From Hexactinellida sp. DTS-2022 (lineage: Eukaryota; Porifera; Hexactinellida), in NCBI GenBank assembly GCA_028753945.1, contig JAPNXP010000010.1, positions 1,615,042 to 1,679,041 on the forward strand: a DNA stretch of 64,000 nt, read 5' to 3'. How positions within the stretch are numbered: the first letter of the stretch is position 1; each line of letters opens with the position of its first letter. This document shows positions 45,501 to 55,461 of this stretch, in pieces. The notes under the pieces were generated by a model. It ran no database searches and was not told the origin of the DNA. It saw nothing but the letters and a program-made list of their open reading frames with translations. The translations under genes were made by a program, and so were the position numbers.

Positions 45501-47936
45501 TATACTTCAGCGATACAATATTTAGAGAATGCTATACATTTAATACGAAAGTTTCAAGAAGAAAATGCTTCATGTTATTATAATCATATTCAAGTATGTT
45601 TCGAAATTGAGTTGGCAACCCGTCAGCTTAACTATTATTTATCTCATTCATCCCAAGATTCAAATGTAAAGCGACAGATTATTGATGTTGATATTTCGAT
45701 GGAATTGCTCTATAGTTGTTATTGTTTACAAAATGCTTCGCATAATTATATCGATTCAAATTATGCCCTGAAGAAATACGTTTATTTTCTAGATCAATTC
45801 GCAATAAGTAACGGTTGTTTGTTTTTTCATACATCCCATTTTACATCTGTGAATAAAATTTTAAGTTGCTACAAAAGAATAATTGACATCAACAAAGAGA
45901 TTATTGTATATATTGTTTCGTTATCTTTAGAATTTGGTATTAAATTGGATAAAGATACTTCCATTCATTCAGAGCTAGTTGACTCTCACCTATCCTTAGC
46001 AACCTTTTGTATATCTGTATTTCAATTCTGTTCTGAATTAATTAATTCCGAGAAGTTTCAAGTTCATATGTATTCACAGTCTGAAAAATATGTGAAAACA
46101 GAACCCCTCTCCTCTAATATATTTGAACGATTTAATTTCAGTCTAATTATTTGTTCAATTACGACTTTAGTTTATTTGCAAAGTATATCTTCTTGCCATT
46201 TAATTGAATATGAACTTGGTAGGGCTATGATATCACTTTATTATTATTATTATTATGACCAAGATATGTTTGAACACGGGCCTTATACTATTATTGATAC
46301 TAATCAGTTATTGTTAAAATCGCATATTACAAAGTTGCAATACGACGATATTCAATATTCTCATTCTAGATCACTCCTTTACTTCGCATCAGGTATTACA
46401 TATTTTCAAAAATATTTACTTAAATACATGAAAAGTACTATCTCTTATCTGCTGACATTGAAAGAAATTAGCTATCGCTTTTTAACACTTATTGGATATT
46501 ATGATCGGAAACAGAGTGCCCTTTACTTAGCTCTCTATCAGAGTTTTTCATGTTCTTCATACTTTGAGTCAATTATTTCGAAATTATTAGATAATCATTC
46601 TGTTTCAAAGTTGGCAGCTTTTAATTCAATTGGCAACAATATTTCCTTACAATCAGTTTATCCTAGGTTAAATGTTCTACCTAATTTTTTCGAATTTACA
46701 AAAGAGATGCCATTAAACTTCCGATACCTTATATTACAACATTCTATAGATATGTCGACGTTATACTTCGCATATACTCAACAATCATCTTCCCAAAAGG
46801 CAAATAAAGGTGCAATTCCTCCTATTGATTGGCTACCAATTTATGGGCATTGTAGAGTAAATCCAAATACTATACAAGAAATAATTCTAATGCTGAACGA
46901 TACCACTGAACTAACTAGGATGTATGATTCTAAGAAAATTTTATATAGTGTCAAAAATGAACAAATTTCTTCTCATGCCGAAAACATATTTCAAGACATA
47001 ACGGCTGCAATTCATGCATATTTCAATTGTATAATTCCTTTGATTGAACCTATCATTTATAGTGAAACTAATCCACAAAACTTAATACTTTTCATTCTTT
47101 GTGATGAAAATATTCTTTCTCTGCCAATTGAAGTTCTATTTAATCTTCCACCTTTAAATATATTTGGCCAGATTTCAAGAGATTTTTCACTCCAGATTTT
47201 AAACCATCGTTTTAAGAGTATACAATATCAAAATAAAGAAACTCTTAAAGATAAATCAAAAGAATCTGTTCCTCCAGTCAATAGTGAACTTGATCATGAT
47301 GTTTTTGATATCACAAACACTCGTTATTATATAGATCCTTATGATTCCTTTCTTTCACCCTCAAATGTAAATGAAGAATGTCAAACAATGCTGAGGAAAT
47401 CATTTGCTCTTCATCAAAAATTAACTAATAAATGGAACGGTATTTTGGGAACGACTAACTTTCAAAGTCTTTATGAAAAATGGAATGTATTTAAAGCAGA
47501 TAATATATTCTTCTTCTTACCTGGATTATTTAATTTTCACTACCCCCTTGATTTACTTATTTCCACATCTTATTCCAAACGATACAACCTCGTACTACTT
47601 TTTGATAAAATATTTGATGAATATACAAATTATGGCATATTCAATGATTATTTGCCCACAAAAATACAATCTGATACAGTTATTGCAGGATTACTTAGCA
47701 TTATTGGTTGTAATGTTGTTGTTATGAATATGAGGCCTGTGAATAGTTATTTGCTTACCAACATCTTGACTTGTTTCTTCAATTGCTTGTTAAAAGAAGG
47801 CTATCCTGTTTCGAGAGCTATCCAATATGTAAACAATCGACAATTCTCAACTGAAGAACAAGCTGATGCAGGAAATTCGACTCACATGGCCTCTAGTTTC
47901 ATAGCATATGGATTAAGCTATTCACATACACTGTAA
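42555..47936 (+). CDS. CFAP46: CFAP46 terminal exon, 1,793 codons
   Basis: CFAP46 is a C1-side component of the ciliary central pair that scaffolds its partners and contributes to beat regulation. This exon opens after acceptor TTTATTGTAG in phase 0 and runs 5.38 kb to TAA with no stop or intron. Landmarks: LIFAEAQYILAEG near its start matches the conserved 'EARFI.AEA' block, and a largely helical TPR-like solenoid fills most of the length. The C-terminal module has LSLPIEVLFNLPPLN (about residue 1,520 of the exon), QISRDFSLQIL, YYIDPYDSF, KWNGILGT and a final SSFIAYGLSYSH, matching the vertebrate C terminus ('LPLEAL', 'ISRDFSLQ', 'F.VDPYEEA', 'RW.G.LG', 'F.Y..YGL'). With the upstream exons about 2,100 residues are visible, so the full protein would be roughly 2,400-2,500, somewhat shorter than the roughly 2,700 of vertebrates. 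Vertebrate CFAP46 has dozens of exons; here two thirds of the protein is in one. Confidence 0.93.
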   Translation, partial: ASIVSEQTSDPQPNLIESDNTILLIFAEAQYILAEGCVQLVLKNQLMLYEIPNLLNFNLSAMHKDDQRWIKFCFWINNLSVSAFAGFISSGKWATDLNQNWLVCNCIACIWNYIKHLILLKKEYSILQPLRDIYLIANSKAQIKPHLMVFKLSMALVNALIYESLHRLTIVATPPVTPFKKQSSRNERDRKKVCVGTPSITPETNLNPDSIQLLEEANMICNKNFSLLSHSVSDINSFQFLVPIWVKIQQRLNQPIYLDKFCERFINCKEINLLRATVIIEVLLATNSNLSDSEITLFSAFENLTNSVNEFGMITLELWSKLAQLSLNAEQHDKVTSCVENGRINGKEILKQNLNFYSKNKVYILLSKFESILALSWYKSCLHTTSNVLLDQIITACGYADKAKNIKFVLYNLKLFWNFCKPMPNKSNLNCFLIEKAHIIFSIVSNYPKVDRTLVHANNDIDIKTQILTLFLDAFSAQHSWDRGLHFLELALTQVPRDKYSYFVKYIILFKSKQDINVILDIVKFSEEIGQLEQSNLYLLAANASTDRQNKFDCYQGAINSLNDKENVLQKISIKVEFFRWLVMIKFSYKLLVTLLEEVLGELVEYIVERLACQRSGCAIMENKEQSVLTESYDSGIGNTFSLDLLDHFEEWSLNEIDFFFQILMLIFISYGKSFYQKYELYLKLLIFCTYSMLKLALKNTEVKITIHDQGKKGKHLTKPKIDENTLNITSLPNDYFGWSKYFPSHNNLSLSTNDQSTLLEYSLKFPNLTLYYLNHLSKVLKFSTFSHFQLFPLVLMNAISLACDNCPSGWSKLSFIGLLDCAKRFNFESFEFWKSKLDGNYFAQEDLSFLLETTLTDLEQCISPSTSIRSNTSSLFIQNDGHLITFHKRHFIIFIALEISSLLLELKDLQPTIDVVNECEIFLNVFPSIIFDFQIYDLKARINAVYFGSIVYKENLVIVQNSLFSISEFLGYNLSLSKLLDYTSAIQYLENAIHLIRKFQEENASCYYNHIQVCFEIELATRQLNYYLSHSSQDSNVKRQIIDVDISMELLYSCYCLQNASHNYIDSNYALKKYVYFLDQFAISNGCLFFHTSHFTSVNKILSCYKRIIDINKEIIVYIVSLSLEFGIKLDKDTSIHSELVDSHLSLATFCISVFQFCSELINSEKFQVHMYSQSEKYVKTEPLSSNIFERFNFSLIICSITTLVYLQSISSCHLIEYELGRAMISLYYYYYYDQDMFEHGPYTIIDTNQLLLKSHITKLQYDDIQYSHSRSLLYFASGITYFQKYLLKYMKSTISYLLTLKEISYRFLTLIGYYDRKQSALYLALYQSFSCSSYFESIISKLLDNHSVSKLAAFNSIGNNISLQSVYPRLNVLPNFFEFTKEMPLNFRYLILQHSIDMSTLYFAYTQQSSSQKANKGAIPPIDWLPIYGHCRVNPNTIQEIILMLNDTTELTRMYDSKKILYSVKNEQISSHAENIFQDITAAIHAYFNCIIPLIEPIIYSETNPQNLILFILCDENILSLPIEVLFNLPPLNIFGQISRDFSLQILNHRFKSIQYQNKETLKDKSKESVPPVNSELDHDVFDITNTRYYIDPYDSFLSPSNVNEECQTMLRKSFALHQKLTNKWNGILGTTNFQSLYEKWNVFKADNIFFFLPGLFNFHYPLDLLISTSYSKRYNLVLLFDKIFDEYTNYGIFNDYLPTKIQSDTVIAGLLSIIGCNVVVMNMRPVNSYLLTNILTCFFNCLLKEGYPVSRAIQYVNNRQFSTEEQADAGNSTHMASSFIAYGLSYSHTL

Positions 47937-47941
47937 ATAAA
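47936..47941 (+). promoter_or_regulatory. CFAP46: Poly(A) signal AATAAA overlapping the CFAP46 stop
   Basis: The stop TAA occupies 47,934-47,936 and its last A begins AATAAA. Cleavage 10-30 nt downstream would give a 3' UTR of only a few tens of bases. Confidence 0.7.
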
Positions 47942-48722
47942 AGTATTATAATTCGTTATCTTGCTCTTTCATTCAATATTATTCAGTGATTGTTAGTTTT
48001 TGGCAATTAATAAAATGTAATGGAGTTATTTTTGATAAATCGTTGAATTTCCTCAATGAAATATGGCTACATTTTCTATTATTTAGAATTTCCAGTAGTT
48101 AAGTTGGTATTATATCGGAACAGTATGCAAGTAGTCCTGGGTTCGAACCCCTAAACTGGCATATCTTTTTGTCAATGAACTATAATATGACAAATTCATA
48201 AGCTTTATACTTATAATCTTATACACTATGGACTAAGTACATATAACCAAAGCTAGAATGACATGTATAATGACAAAAATAACAATTTCAGATAGTTATT
48301 GAAATACATTTTGTTTTAAAGGTGTCCCAAAGAACGTGGAATGCTTTTGACAATTCCAATTCATTCCCAAAACTACACATTATTCAAAATACAATGTTTA
48401 AGTGAATGGGAGCTTAACTGATGAATACATCCCGGGATGAAATACCTTGTAATAGATTAGTTCTAATTGAATTTGCAGGGAAATACTTTGAGCGTCGATT
48501 GCTCAATTCCGGATTTTTGGAGCTTTCAACCAAGATTTTAGAAAAAGTATTGAATTTTACTCTATGAAATATTTATGTATATTAGTACACACTGTAACCA
48601 ACATATTTGACCTTTATTGAACATAACTAAGATTTGGTTCCTGTTCAGTGACAGAGAAAAAGGCATAAAATAGGAAATTTTAACGAATTTCAAGCATTTA
48701 CGGGAGTTTGTAATTCTAGAAT
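47942..48722. other. Intergenic stretch after CFAP46
   Basis: AT-rich sequence with the tRNA-like segment at 48,091-48,160 and no coding exon. Confidence 0.5.
48091..48160 (+). tRNA. tRNA-like sequence (pseudogene or tRNA-derived)
   Basis: An A-box-like TAGTTAAGTTGG and a perfect B-box core GGTTCGAACCC, about 45 bp apart, are framed by CCAGT and ACTGG that could pair as an acceptor stem ending in GCA. The T stem has mismatches at its base and the D and anticodon arms fold poorly, so I do not assign an amino acid. It is more likely a tRNA relic or a SINE head than a working tRNA. Confidence 0.4.
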
Positions 48723-49243
48723 CAGGCTTGTCAAAAGGTCAGGTCATGACCTGACCTGACCTGACCTTTGAGTGACCTGAACCTATTTTCTGAATGCCTT
48801 GACCTGACCTGACCTGACTTGAACCTAATCTTGCATGATTTTGACCTGACCTGACCTGACCTGAACTGAACTTTTTTGACCTAAATTGACCTGAAATTCA
48901 GGGATTTTCATTTGATTGACTCGATGACTCGCGAGTTACCACGAGTCATCGAGTCAGACTCGAATCACTGAATTTTGTCACGAGTCAGATTTCTCGGTGA
49001 CGCGAGTCAGTTGACTCGGTGACTCATGAAAGCCCTGCTGAATTGACCTGAAATTGACCTGATATTACCTGAAATTGACCTGAAATGACCTGAATTGACC
49101 TGAGAATGTGAAAGACCTGACCTGACCTGACCTGTATGAATATTTTTCCACCAAGAACTGACCTGACCTGACCTGACCGTAAATATTGTATATAAGACCT
49201 GACCTGACCTGACCTGACAATGCGGGACCTTTTGACAAGCCTG
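48723..49243. mobile_element. hAT-type MITE built from GACCT repeats
   Basis: Perfect duplication TCTAGAAT (48,715-48,722, 49,244-49,251). Ends CAGGCTTGTCAAAAGGTC and GACCTTTTGACAAGCCTG are exact inverses. The interior is dominated by GACCTGACCTGACCTGACC runs. Another MITE (48,899-49,037) is nested in it. Confidence 0.94.
48899..49037. mobile_element. Nested MITE built from GACTCG repeats
   Basis: Ends CAGGGATTTTCATTTGA and GACTCATGAAAGCCCTG. The interior is GACTCGATGACTCGCGAG, CGAGTCATCGAGTC and similar. Flanks CTGAAATT and CTGAATTG are close but not identical, partly because the host is itself repetitive. Confidence 0.78.
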
Positions 49244-49505
49244 TCTAGAATACTTTACTTTGATCTAATCAGTCTGAAAATGGTCAAATTTGTAGATCTA
49301 ATACTGTTGATTATAGACATTAATTTATAGAACTATTGCTTTCATAGTTCCCTAGAAATCTTGGTCACGCTTTGATATCGATAGTATTACCGAGATAGGA
49401 AGCCTTAAACGATGTTATTCAAAATTATTCCGAAAATAGAACAAAGGAAGTTATGCAGTGGTGATTACATGCTCAGTTATGTAATTACAGTCTAGTATAG
49501 AGAGC

Positions 49506-49643
49506 TGTTGTGTGGTATTTTGAGACGCCTATATGATACACTCTATACACCATGGATGTGCTATTACAAAATTTTAGACTGTGGTATTTTGAGACGCTGT
49601 CGTATTCTGAGTCGCAACTATATAAGGTAAATTATATTAGTCT
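49506..49643 (+). repeat. Left terminal inverted repeat of the Ginger element
   Basis: It contains the word GTGGTATTTTGAGACG twice (outermost, and again at about 49,580) plus CATGGATGTGCTATTACAAA. It is close to identical to the inverse of the right end. Confidence 0.93.
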
Positions 49644-49750
49644 CCTTGTCTACAACTATCACAACACAATCAATCAATCAATCAATCAAACAAACAAACA
49701 AACTAATCAAACCAAACCAAATAATCAATCATTTCTATTCTGATTTTCAA

Positions 49751-52700
49751 ATGAATTCAGAAGAGTATCAAGAAATTATTCAGTTTCTTCGCGAACAAAA
49801 ATATCCGGAGACAGTACAAGTCTCACGGCAAACAAATGGAATTACAAAAGAAAACTGTACTCCTATTTCATTGCAGAATCCGACACACTATTCAAGGTGA
49901 GATTTTTTTTTTAACCCCAAAAATGACTCGCTATACTAATAGATAATCCCATTATTTATATATTAATTAAAAATACAGTAGATCCTCTTTAACAGCCACT
50001 GTATAACGGTTACTTGTCTATAACGGCCATTTTTCCGTTCTTTCCTGGTCCTTATTACTTAGCAGGTTCTACTATATTTGATTTAATAGTTTTAATAAAT
50101 CTTGTCCTTAGAGAGTTAAACTGGGAGGTACAGAAACAGATTTGGAAGTTCCATTGAAGTCTCTGCTGGATGATATTTATCAAAGGTTCCATGACCAAGT
50201 TGGTCATCCAGGGATTCACGCCACTCTTCATTCAGTTCAGCAAAGATACACATGGACAGGCATGCACATTGACGTTCGAGATTATGTTAGTTAATATGAT
50301 AATGAAATTTATTTGAACAATTTCTATTTGATGTCTTTCGAATAAAATTGCTTAATTAATAAGGGTAACTTATCTACTCAAAATAGGAAAAAGTAGTTAC
50401 TTTTCAAATTATAGCCAACTGGATCATCCTTGTCCTCATTTTGCAACTTCAACCAATCTAATCTTTGACTTCTGCACGAAAGATTTGCCTATTTCCTAAC
50501 GATTATCCCTTAACCTACTATTAGTTCGATTTATTTTCAATTAAAATCAATTTGCAATGTTATGTAGATATATTCATTTGATTTATTTTACAATTATTGG
50601 GTAAATTGCATTGCAATTATCAATTCAGTACTTTACATACTAGAATCACGGAATCAGACATACCAATTTCTATTCCCAACTAAATTCTGCTAGTACGTAC
50701 TCTAGAAAATTGTCAGCAGAACTCCGTTAGTGTTTTGATTGTCTTAGTACGTGACAACCAAAATACTTTTATATTATCGTTGAGTATGTTTGAAGACTTG
50801 TATACCCTTTATATCTTGTTTACACAATTCAACAAGTCAGCATTTCGACCTGTGGATTATGCATACGGATAAGACATGCCTTCGGTTAGTACGTACTTTG
50901 TCTTGTTTCCCAAGGCTGGTACGCCTTAATCGAGTTCTATTATATTTCTATTCTAATTGATGTACGTACATCCCAAAATAGCATTAGAATGCAGTGTTAG
51001 TGGAACATTTGAGTTGAATCATCCATGTGCTGTAATCGTAATTATTAAGTTTAGATTGTCTAATTAATAAAGCATTTTATTTTGACGACTAATAGCAACT
51101 AACATGATTTCGCAAGATCCCAAATTGTTTTTATATTTTATTTTTATAATGTTCAGTTAACTTTAATCAACCATTTACGAATTTTATATAATGGTGTAAT
51201 TAGATATCGATGCTGTAACTAATACAAAAATTATTAAAAAATGCCATATTATAATGACTTTCTTGTATACTAAAGGTAAGGACTTGCCATACATGTCAGA
51301 TGACAGCGGCCTTGCCACCACAACCGCAAAAGAAGCTCCAACCAATCCCACCTCCGTCTAAAACGTGGAAACATATAGGGATGGACCTTATATGTGATTT
51401 CTCTGAGAGCAAAGATGGATATAAACACATTTTAGTCACTGTTTGCTATCTGAGCAAATACGTTGCAGTGCGCGCTCTCAAGTCGAAGACATCAGAAGAA
51501 GTAATCCAGAATCTTAAGGATATCTACCTCGATATGGGATTACACGATATTATTCAACACGACCAAGGAAGGGAGTTTACAAGTAATGTGAGTTGCATAA
51601 TAATTTTTCTACATTCTAATCAAATATTTTCAGTGACATATTGCTAAATATTTCCTTTTAATAATATTAGTACGTATTCGATAGTAATTTTGCTTGTATT
51701 ATTCATAGATATTTCAGGAATTTCACCGGAAATTAGGAGTTGAAAATCGTAGCACTCGTGCATACCACCCGATGGCTAACGGTTTAGTCGAAGCACACAA
51801 TAAGATTCTCAAAAGGTATTGTTATTAGTTAACTAGTAAATGATAACAACATTTCGAATGCATGATTTAGGATAATATACTAACTATGAAAGTTCTTTTT
51901 TAGTAAACTGAACAAAATGGAGATCCAGACTGGGGATCATTGGACAAATCTTCTAAAAGCTGCTGCAATAACAATGAATTCTACCTTTAAAAGGTCCCAT
52001 GGACAAACTCCATTCAAGGTTATGTGGGGAAGAGAGTCCAGGCATCAAGATCTTCTATCGACCATTAACAACCTGCAGTGCAACACTGAAGAAGATTTTG
52101 CAATAGATGATGCTATTATGAGCGAATTCATTCCTCAACTCGATGATATTGAAGAAATATCAGACATCTTTTCTCCACCACTTGACATTCCCCAAGAAGA
52201 AGTTACTAGTATTGATGAATCTCGTACTTCTACACAGCAATCAGCAATGGATAGTATCAACTTTGAGCAAATAAAACAGAAGATGCAGTATGATAAGAAG
52301 GTCAACGAAGGACGGTTAGTTGAGCTTTATATATTCAACAATGTTTTCTTACTCACATTTTATTATCATTATGACATCTGTAGTGCCTCTCTGAAGATGG
52401 ATGATAAGGTCATATACATTAACATGCCAAAGATAAAACACTTACCCAAAACGAAGAAGCAATCGAAATATATTGGGCCTTACACGATGTCGAAAGTGAC
52501 AGATAGTCATGTTACTATTTCTCAGACAGAATTAGGAGCCAAAAAAGACAAGAAAATTCCAATCCATATCACACGTCCTTATTTTGTAAGAAACACTAAG
52601 AAGAAAGTAAACCTCGATTCGAGCATAGGTGTCGACACATCACAGGTACTATTGATCAATTCATACATAATTAGAAATTAGTGTCAATTTCATTGAAAAC

Positions 52701-54035
52701 ATTCAATTTTAGACTTGCCTGAATCTCTATGGATTTACAGCAGTATCTATATTTACACATCTAACTACTTTCAAAGTAAGGATTCCATTCTCTTTACATT
52801 CCTGAATTATTGTTGAGAAGTCATTGTTTTATTTTATAATTCACTTCTCCAATTGATGTCAATTTCAGTTATCTCATAAACTTCCAGGCAATAATGATTA
52901 CTTCATCATTTTTTGAATTTCTAGGAAATTCTAAAACAGAATATTCTCCAAGGAACATTCGCGACTCCTTTACATGAGAAATTGTACAGAAGCTTAAACA
53001 AACAACACATCTATACTCCCAACACCTATTTATTTCAGTTTTTGAATGGTGAAAAAGAAGATAAAATTGTAAGTCTAGCCGAGTATAAATTAGTAAATTT
53101 TTGATTAGTAAAACACAACTTATATCCATTGAATCTATATATCTGTAGAAGAGAGACATAATTGAGACTGTAATGGAATGGACACCAGATCTTTATCCTA
53201 GTTTTACAGATAATGAGCGTGCTAGACATACACACAAAATACTGTATTTCGTGGTGAGTATTCTACACAATATTAATTGAGATACCTTATATGGATGCTC
53301 TAATTAATTGTGTAATTTTATTATACTTAATGATTCCTATATACCTTTATTAGGAGATGGAGTATCTCAATACTATGCTATGGGACACGTTCGACGAAAA
53401 AGATCAAACCGTTATTACAGATGCCTATCCGGATGACCCAAAAATTAACGTTATAGATGAGAATTGGCAGCGTAGTAAATGTGTTCTCTTGGGGATAACA
53501 TTTGATTCAGTTAGCAAGCAACCATCGGATCTCGTTCGACAGCCACTAAGCAAATACGAACCTTGAGCTGACAGAGAAAATCAAAGGAGATTGTAATTGT
53601 CTCTTCAGATGTCTCTCCAAAATAATTACTGGGAGTGAAAACAGCCACCTACAGCTTCGTTCCATTATATGCCGATTTATAGCCAGTGAAGGGACAACAA
53701 AACTTGGATGGTATTCTAAATCAAAGCAAACAACACCGTGTCATTACCTCACACACGAAAACGCTATCTATCGTGAATCCATTTGGGGAAGTGATGTTGA
53801 AATTATTGCTGCTTCTGCTATTCTGAATGCTGATATCTACGTTGCTAACAACGATTATAGAATGCCAGAGTCTGTAATTCGTCATGTGCGTTGGAGCTTG
53901 CTCAGATCTACTAACAGCCCAACTGCCAATCTTTACATCAAAAATTTCGTCCTACATTATGAACCTGTTGTATCAATGCTGAAATCTCCTATCCCGACGT
54001 ATGGAACTACAACAGATGAAGTCCTAACAGTGTAA
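49751..54035 (+). CDS. Ginger transposase: HHCC zinc finger, DD35E integrase core, GPY/F-like, OTU protease
   Basis: Predicted exons: 49,751-49,896; 50,112-50,285; 51,276-51,587; 51,719-51,815; 51,904-52,314; 52,384-52,645; 52,713-52,775 (less sure); 52,925-53,068; 53,149-53,253; 53,354-54,035. All junctions are GT-AG and mostly in phase. Exon 2 plus 3 give the zinc finger (FHDQVGHPGIHATLH, then VRTCHTCQ). The catalytic acids are D in HIGMDLICDF, D in HDQGREF and E in NGLVEAHNK, with 35 residues between the last two (split by an intron). A GPY/F-like module follows (KYIGPYTMSKV). The last exon encodes an OTU cysteine protease (GDCNCLFRCLS, WGSDVEIIAASA, VLHYEPV) with Cys and His in place. Oddities: one frame slip in exon 1 (after VQVS) and one before the OTU domain (about 53,560) suggest a recently inactivated copy or sequence errors, and GDCNC replaces the usual GDGNC. 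Confidence 0.82.
49976..50074. mobile_element. 99-bp TA-flanked MITE inside intron 1
   Basis: Left CAGTAGATCCTCTTTAACAG, right GCAGGTTCTACTA. TA on both sides. TATAACGG occurs twice inside. pogo-like. Confidence 0.7.
50632..50943 (-). mobile_element. MITE of the GTACGTACTAACCGA family, copy inside intron 2
   Basis: In reverse complement it aligns with 63,517-63,917: TAGAACTCGATTAAG, AGTACGTACTAACCGAAGG, CTTATCCGTATGCATAATCC. Its left boundary is degenerate. It explains most of the 990-bp intron. Confidence 0.78.
53560..54035 (+). CDS. OTU cysteine protease domain of the Ginger transposase
   Basis: This is the C-terminal part of the gene above, in a frame shifted relative to 53,354-53,566. 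The order GD-x-NCLF, then H..LR..I, then WG...E...A......I.V, then HY..V is the OTU deubiquitinase fold. OTU domains have been reported in Ginger1 transposases. Its role in transposition is not known; protecting the transposase from ubiquitin-dependent turnover is a guess. Confidence 0.78.
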
Positions 54036-54740
54036 TAACAACTCACAACACTCTTTCGAAAGCGCTCAAAGACAAGGTAAATCGAACTTTGTGGGGACCT
54101 CTGCTCGAGGTTATTCAGGCAACGCAATCCCTATCATGGTGAGCCCAGATAATGGAAACGTGACCTGCAACGGCACATCCCCAGTGGCGAGAGACGAGCT
54201 GTTATCTACGAGGTAAATAATTTATGACAACAACTAGGTAAGTGATATCATATCACCTATGGAATCAAGTGAGTTTTAAACTTATTTTTTTAGTTGAAGT
54301 TAATATTGTTTGCGTTTTTTTCTTTTAAGTTTTAGTTACATTGGAAACCGCCTCGCATTCTTAGGGTTCTTCATAATACTTGGAACTAGATCAACAAAAA
54401 TTTCCAAAGCCAATTCTTCCGTTTATCCAGTTTCATAAACATATAGCGAACTCTCGATTAAATTATAATAGGAAATTAGAACAATTTACAAACAAACTGG
54501 TTTTTAATTAAAAAGAAATAGAATAATTAATTTACTAATACTACACTAGGTACAGCAGCTAGAAACGATATTAATTAATATTTGTTATATAGCGCTGTCG
54601 TATGCCATAAGAAAGAGTATCTAATTCAGTACATATGTCTGACTATAATTTGGTTGTTGTTGTGGAATACTGAGATAATAACTAGCCAAAATTTCCATTT
54701 CTTTCAGTTAGCTAAGTTAAAACTTTCGTTGTGTTATCAT
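54036..54740. other. Ginger interior between transposase and hairpin cluster
   Basis: AT-rich, no coding exon seen beyond a few short open stretches. It may contain the 3' UTR of the transposase, but no AATAAA stands out close to the stop. Confidence 0.4.
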
Positions 54741-54970
54741 AGTTTTTATTAAACCTTCTGTTTAATAAAAACCCTCAGTCTCATGTAATGGGTAAATTGT
54801 CCTGAGCCTAGGTCCCGCTAATGGTGTCAAGAGATAAGTTCGGTGTTCTCAGGTAAGCTCTTGACATCCCTCAACCGTTAGGCTCGCGGTTGGGGAAAGG
54901 TACAGAGTGTGTTCCAAGTACACTCACAGCGAAACTACTCTTTAGTAGCTAGCTGCAGCCCTGAGGGACC
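54741..54970. other. Multi-hairpin segment, possible structured RNA
   Basis: GTTTTTATTAAAC / GTTTAATAAAAAC is a perfect 13-bp hairpin at 54,741-54,771. Then GGTCCC (54,811-54,816) pairs with GGGACC (54,965-54,970), enclosing four hairpins in a row. These are GGTGTCAAGAG/CTCTTGACATC (54,823-54,868, 11 bp with one wobble), CCTCAACCG/CGGTTGGGG (54,869-54,895), GAGTGT/ACACTC (54,905-54,925) and CTACT/AGTAG (54,935-54,948). The segment is visibly richer in G+C than its surroundings. It could be a nested SINE-like element, a structured RNA or cis element of Ginger, or chance. It does not match tRNA, 5S, U1-U6, 7SL, hammerhead or HDV motifs that I can recall. Confidence 0.55.
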
Positions 54971-55461
54971 AACCTACTATTTATTAATTAATTAACACTA
55001 CTTCACAGCATAATCAATTATCTTTCCATATAGCTTACTAACAGGCAGTTATCAAGACATTTTATCTTATTACTCTGCGAGAAGAATCGAGCCTGAACAT
55101 TGTACAAGCCAGAACAAGTAGTTCCCGTCCTGAATTTGTGTATTTTGATGGATTAGTTTATATCCTTTACACGTTAGTTATGTGGTATATTTATTACATC
55201 TTTCTGAAACTGTTACTCTGATATTTCCCATTAAATTTATTAATAAAAGATAACAATGCATAATAGTGGCTAATATTAATAACAGGGTGATAAAAGTAAA
55301 TTTTTAATATAAATTGCTTTTAGTTAGACAGAATTTTTATAATCAAAAATATAATCAGGGAGTAATAAGGTATGTATTGTAGCCAAACAAAGTGGAGAAA
55401 TAAGATAATAAACTAGTAGTTAGATAAATTAGATACCGTGTTACTTAGGAAGCATTTTAAG

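Noticed and set aside
48723-49243. GACCT arrays as telomere-like or CRISPR-like repeats
   Set aside because: The array is bounded by exact TIRs and an 8-bp target duplication, so it is a MITE. There are no unique spacers.
54811-54970. Hammerhead, HDV-like or twister ribozyme, or tRNA/5S/snRNA
   Set aside because: The hammerhead core (CTGATGA with GAAA) is missing and the other families' conserved loops are not present. Kept only as an unclassified structured segment.
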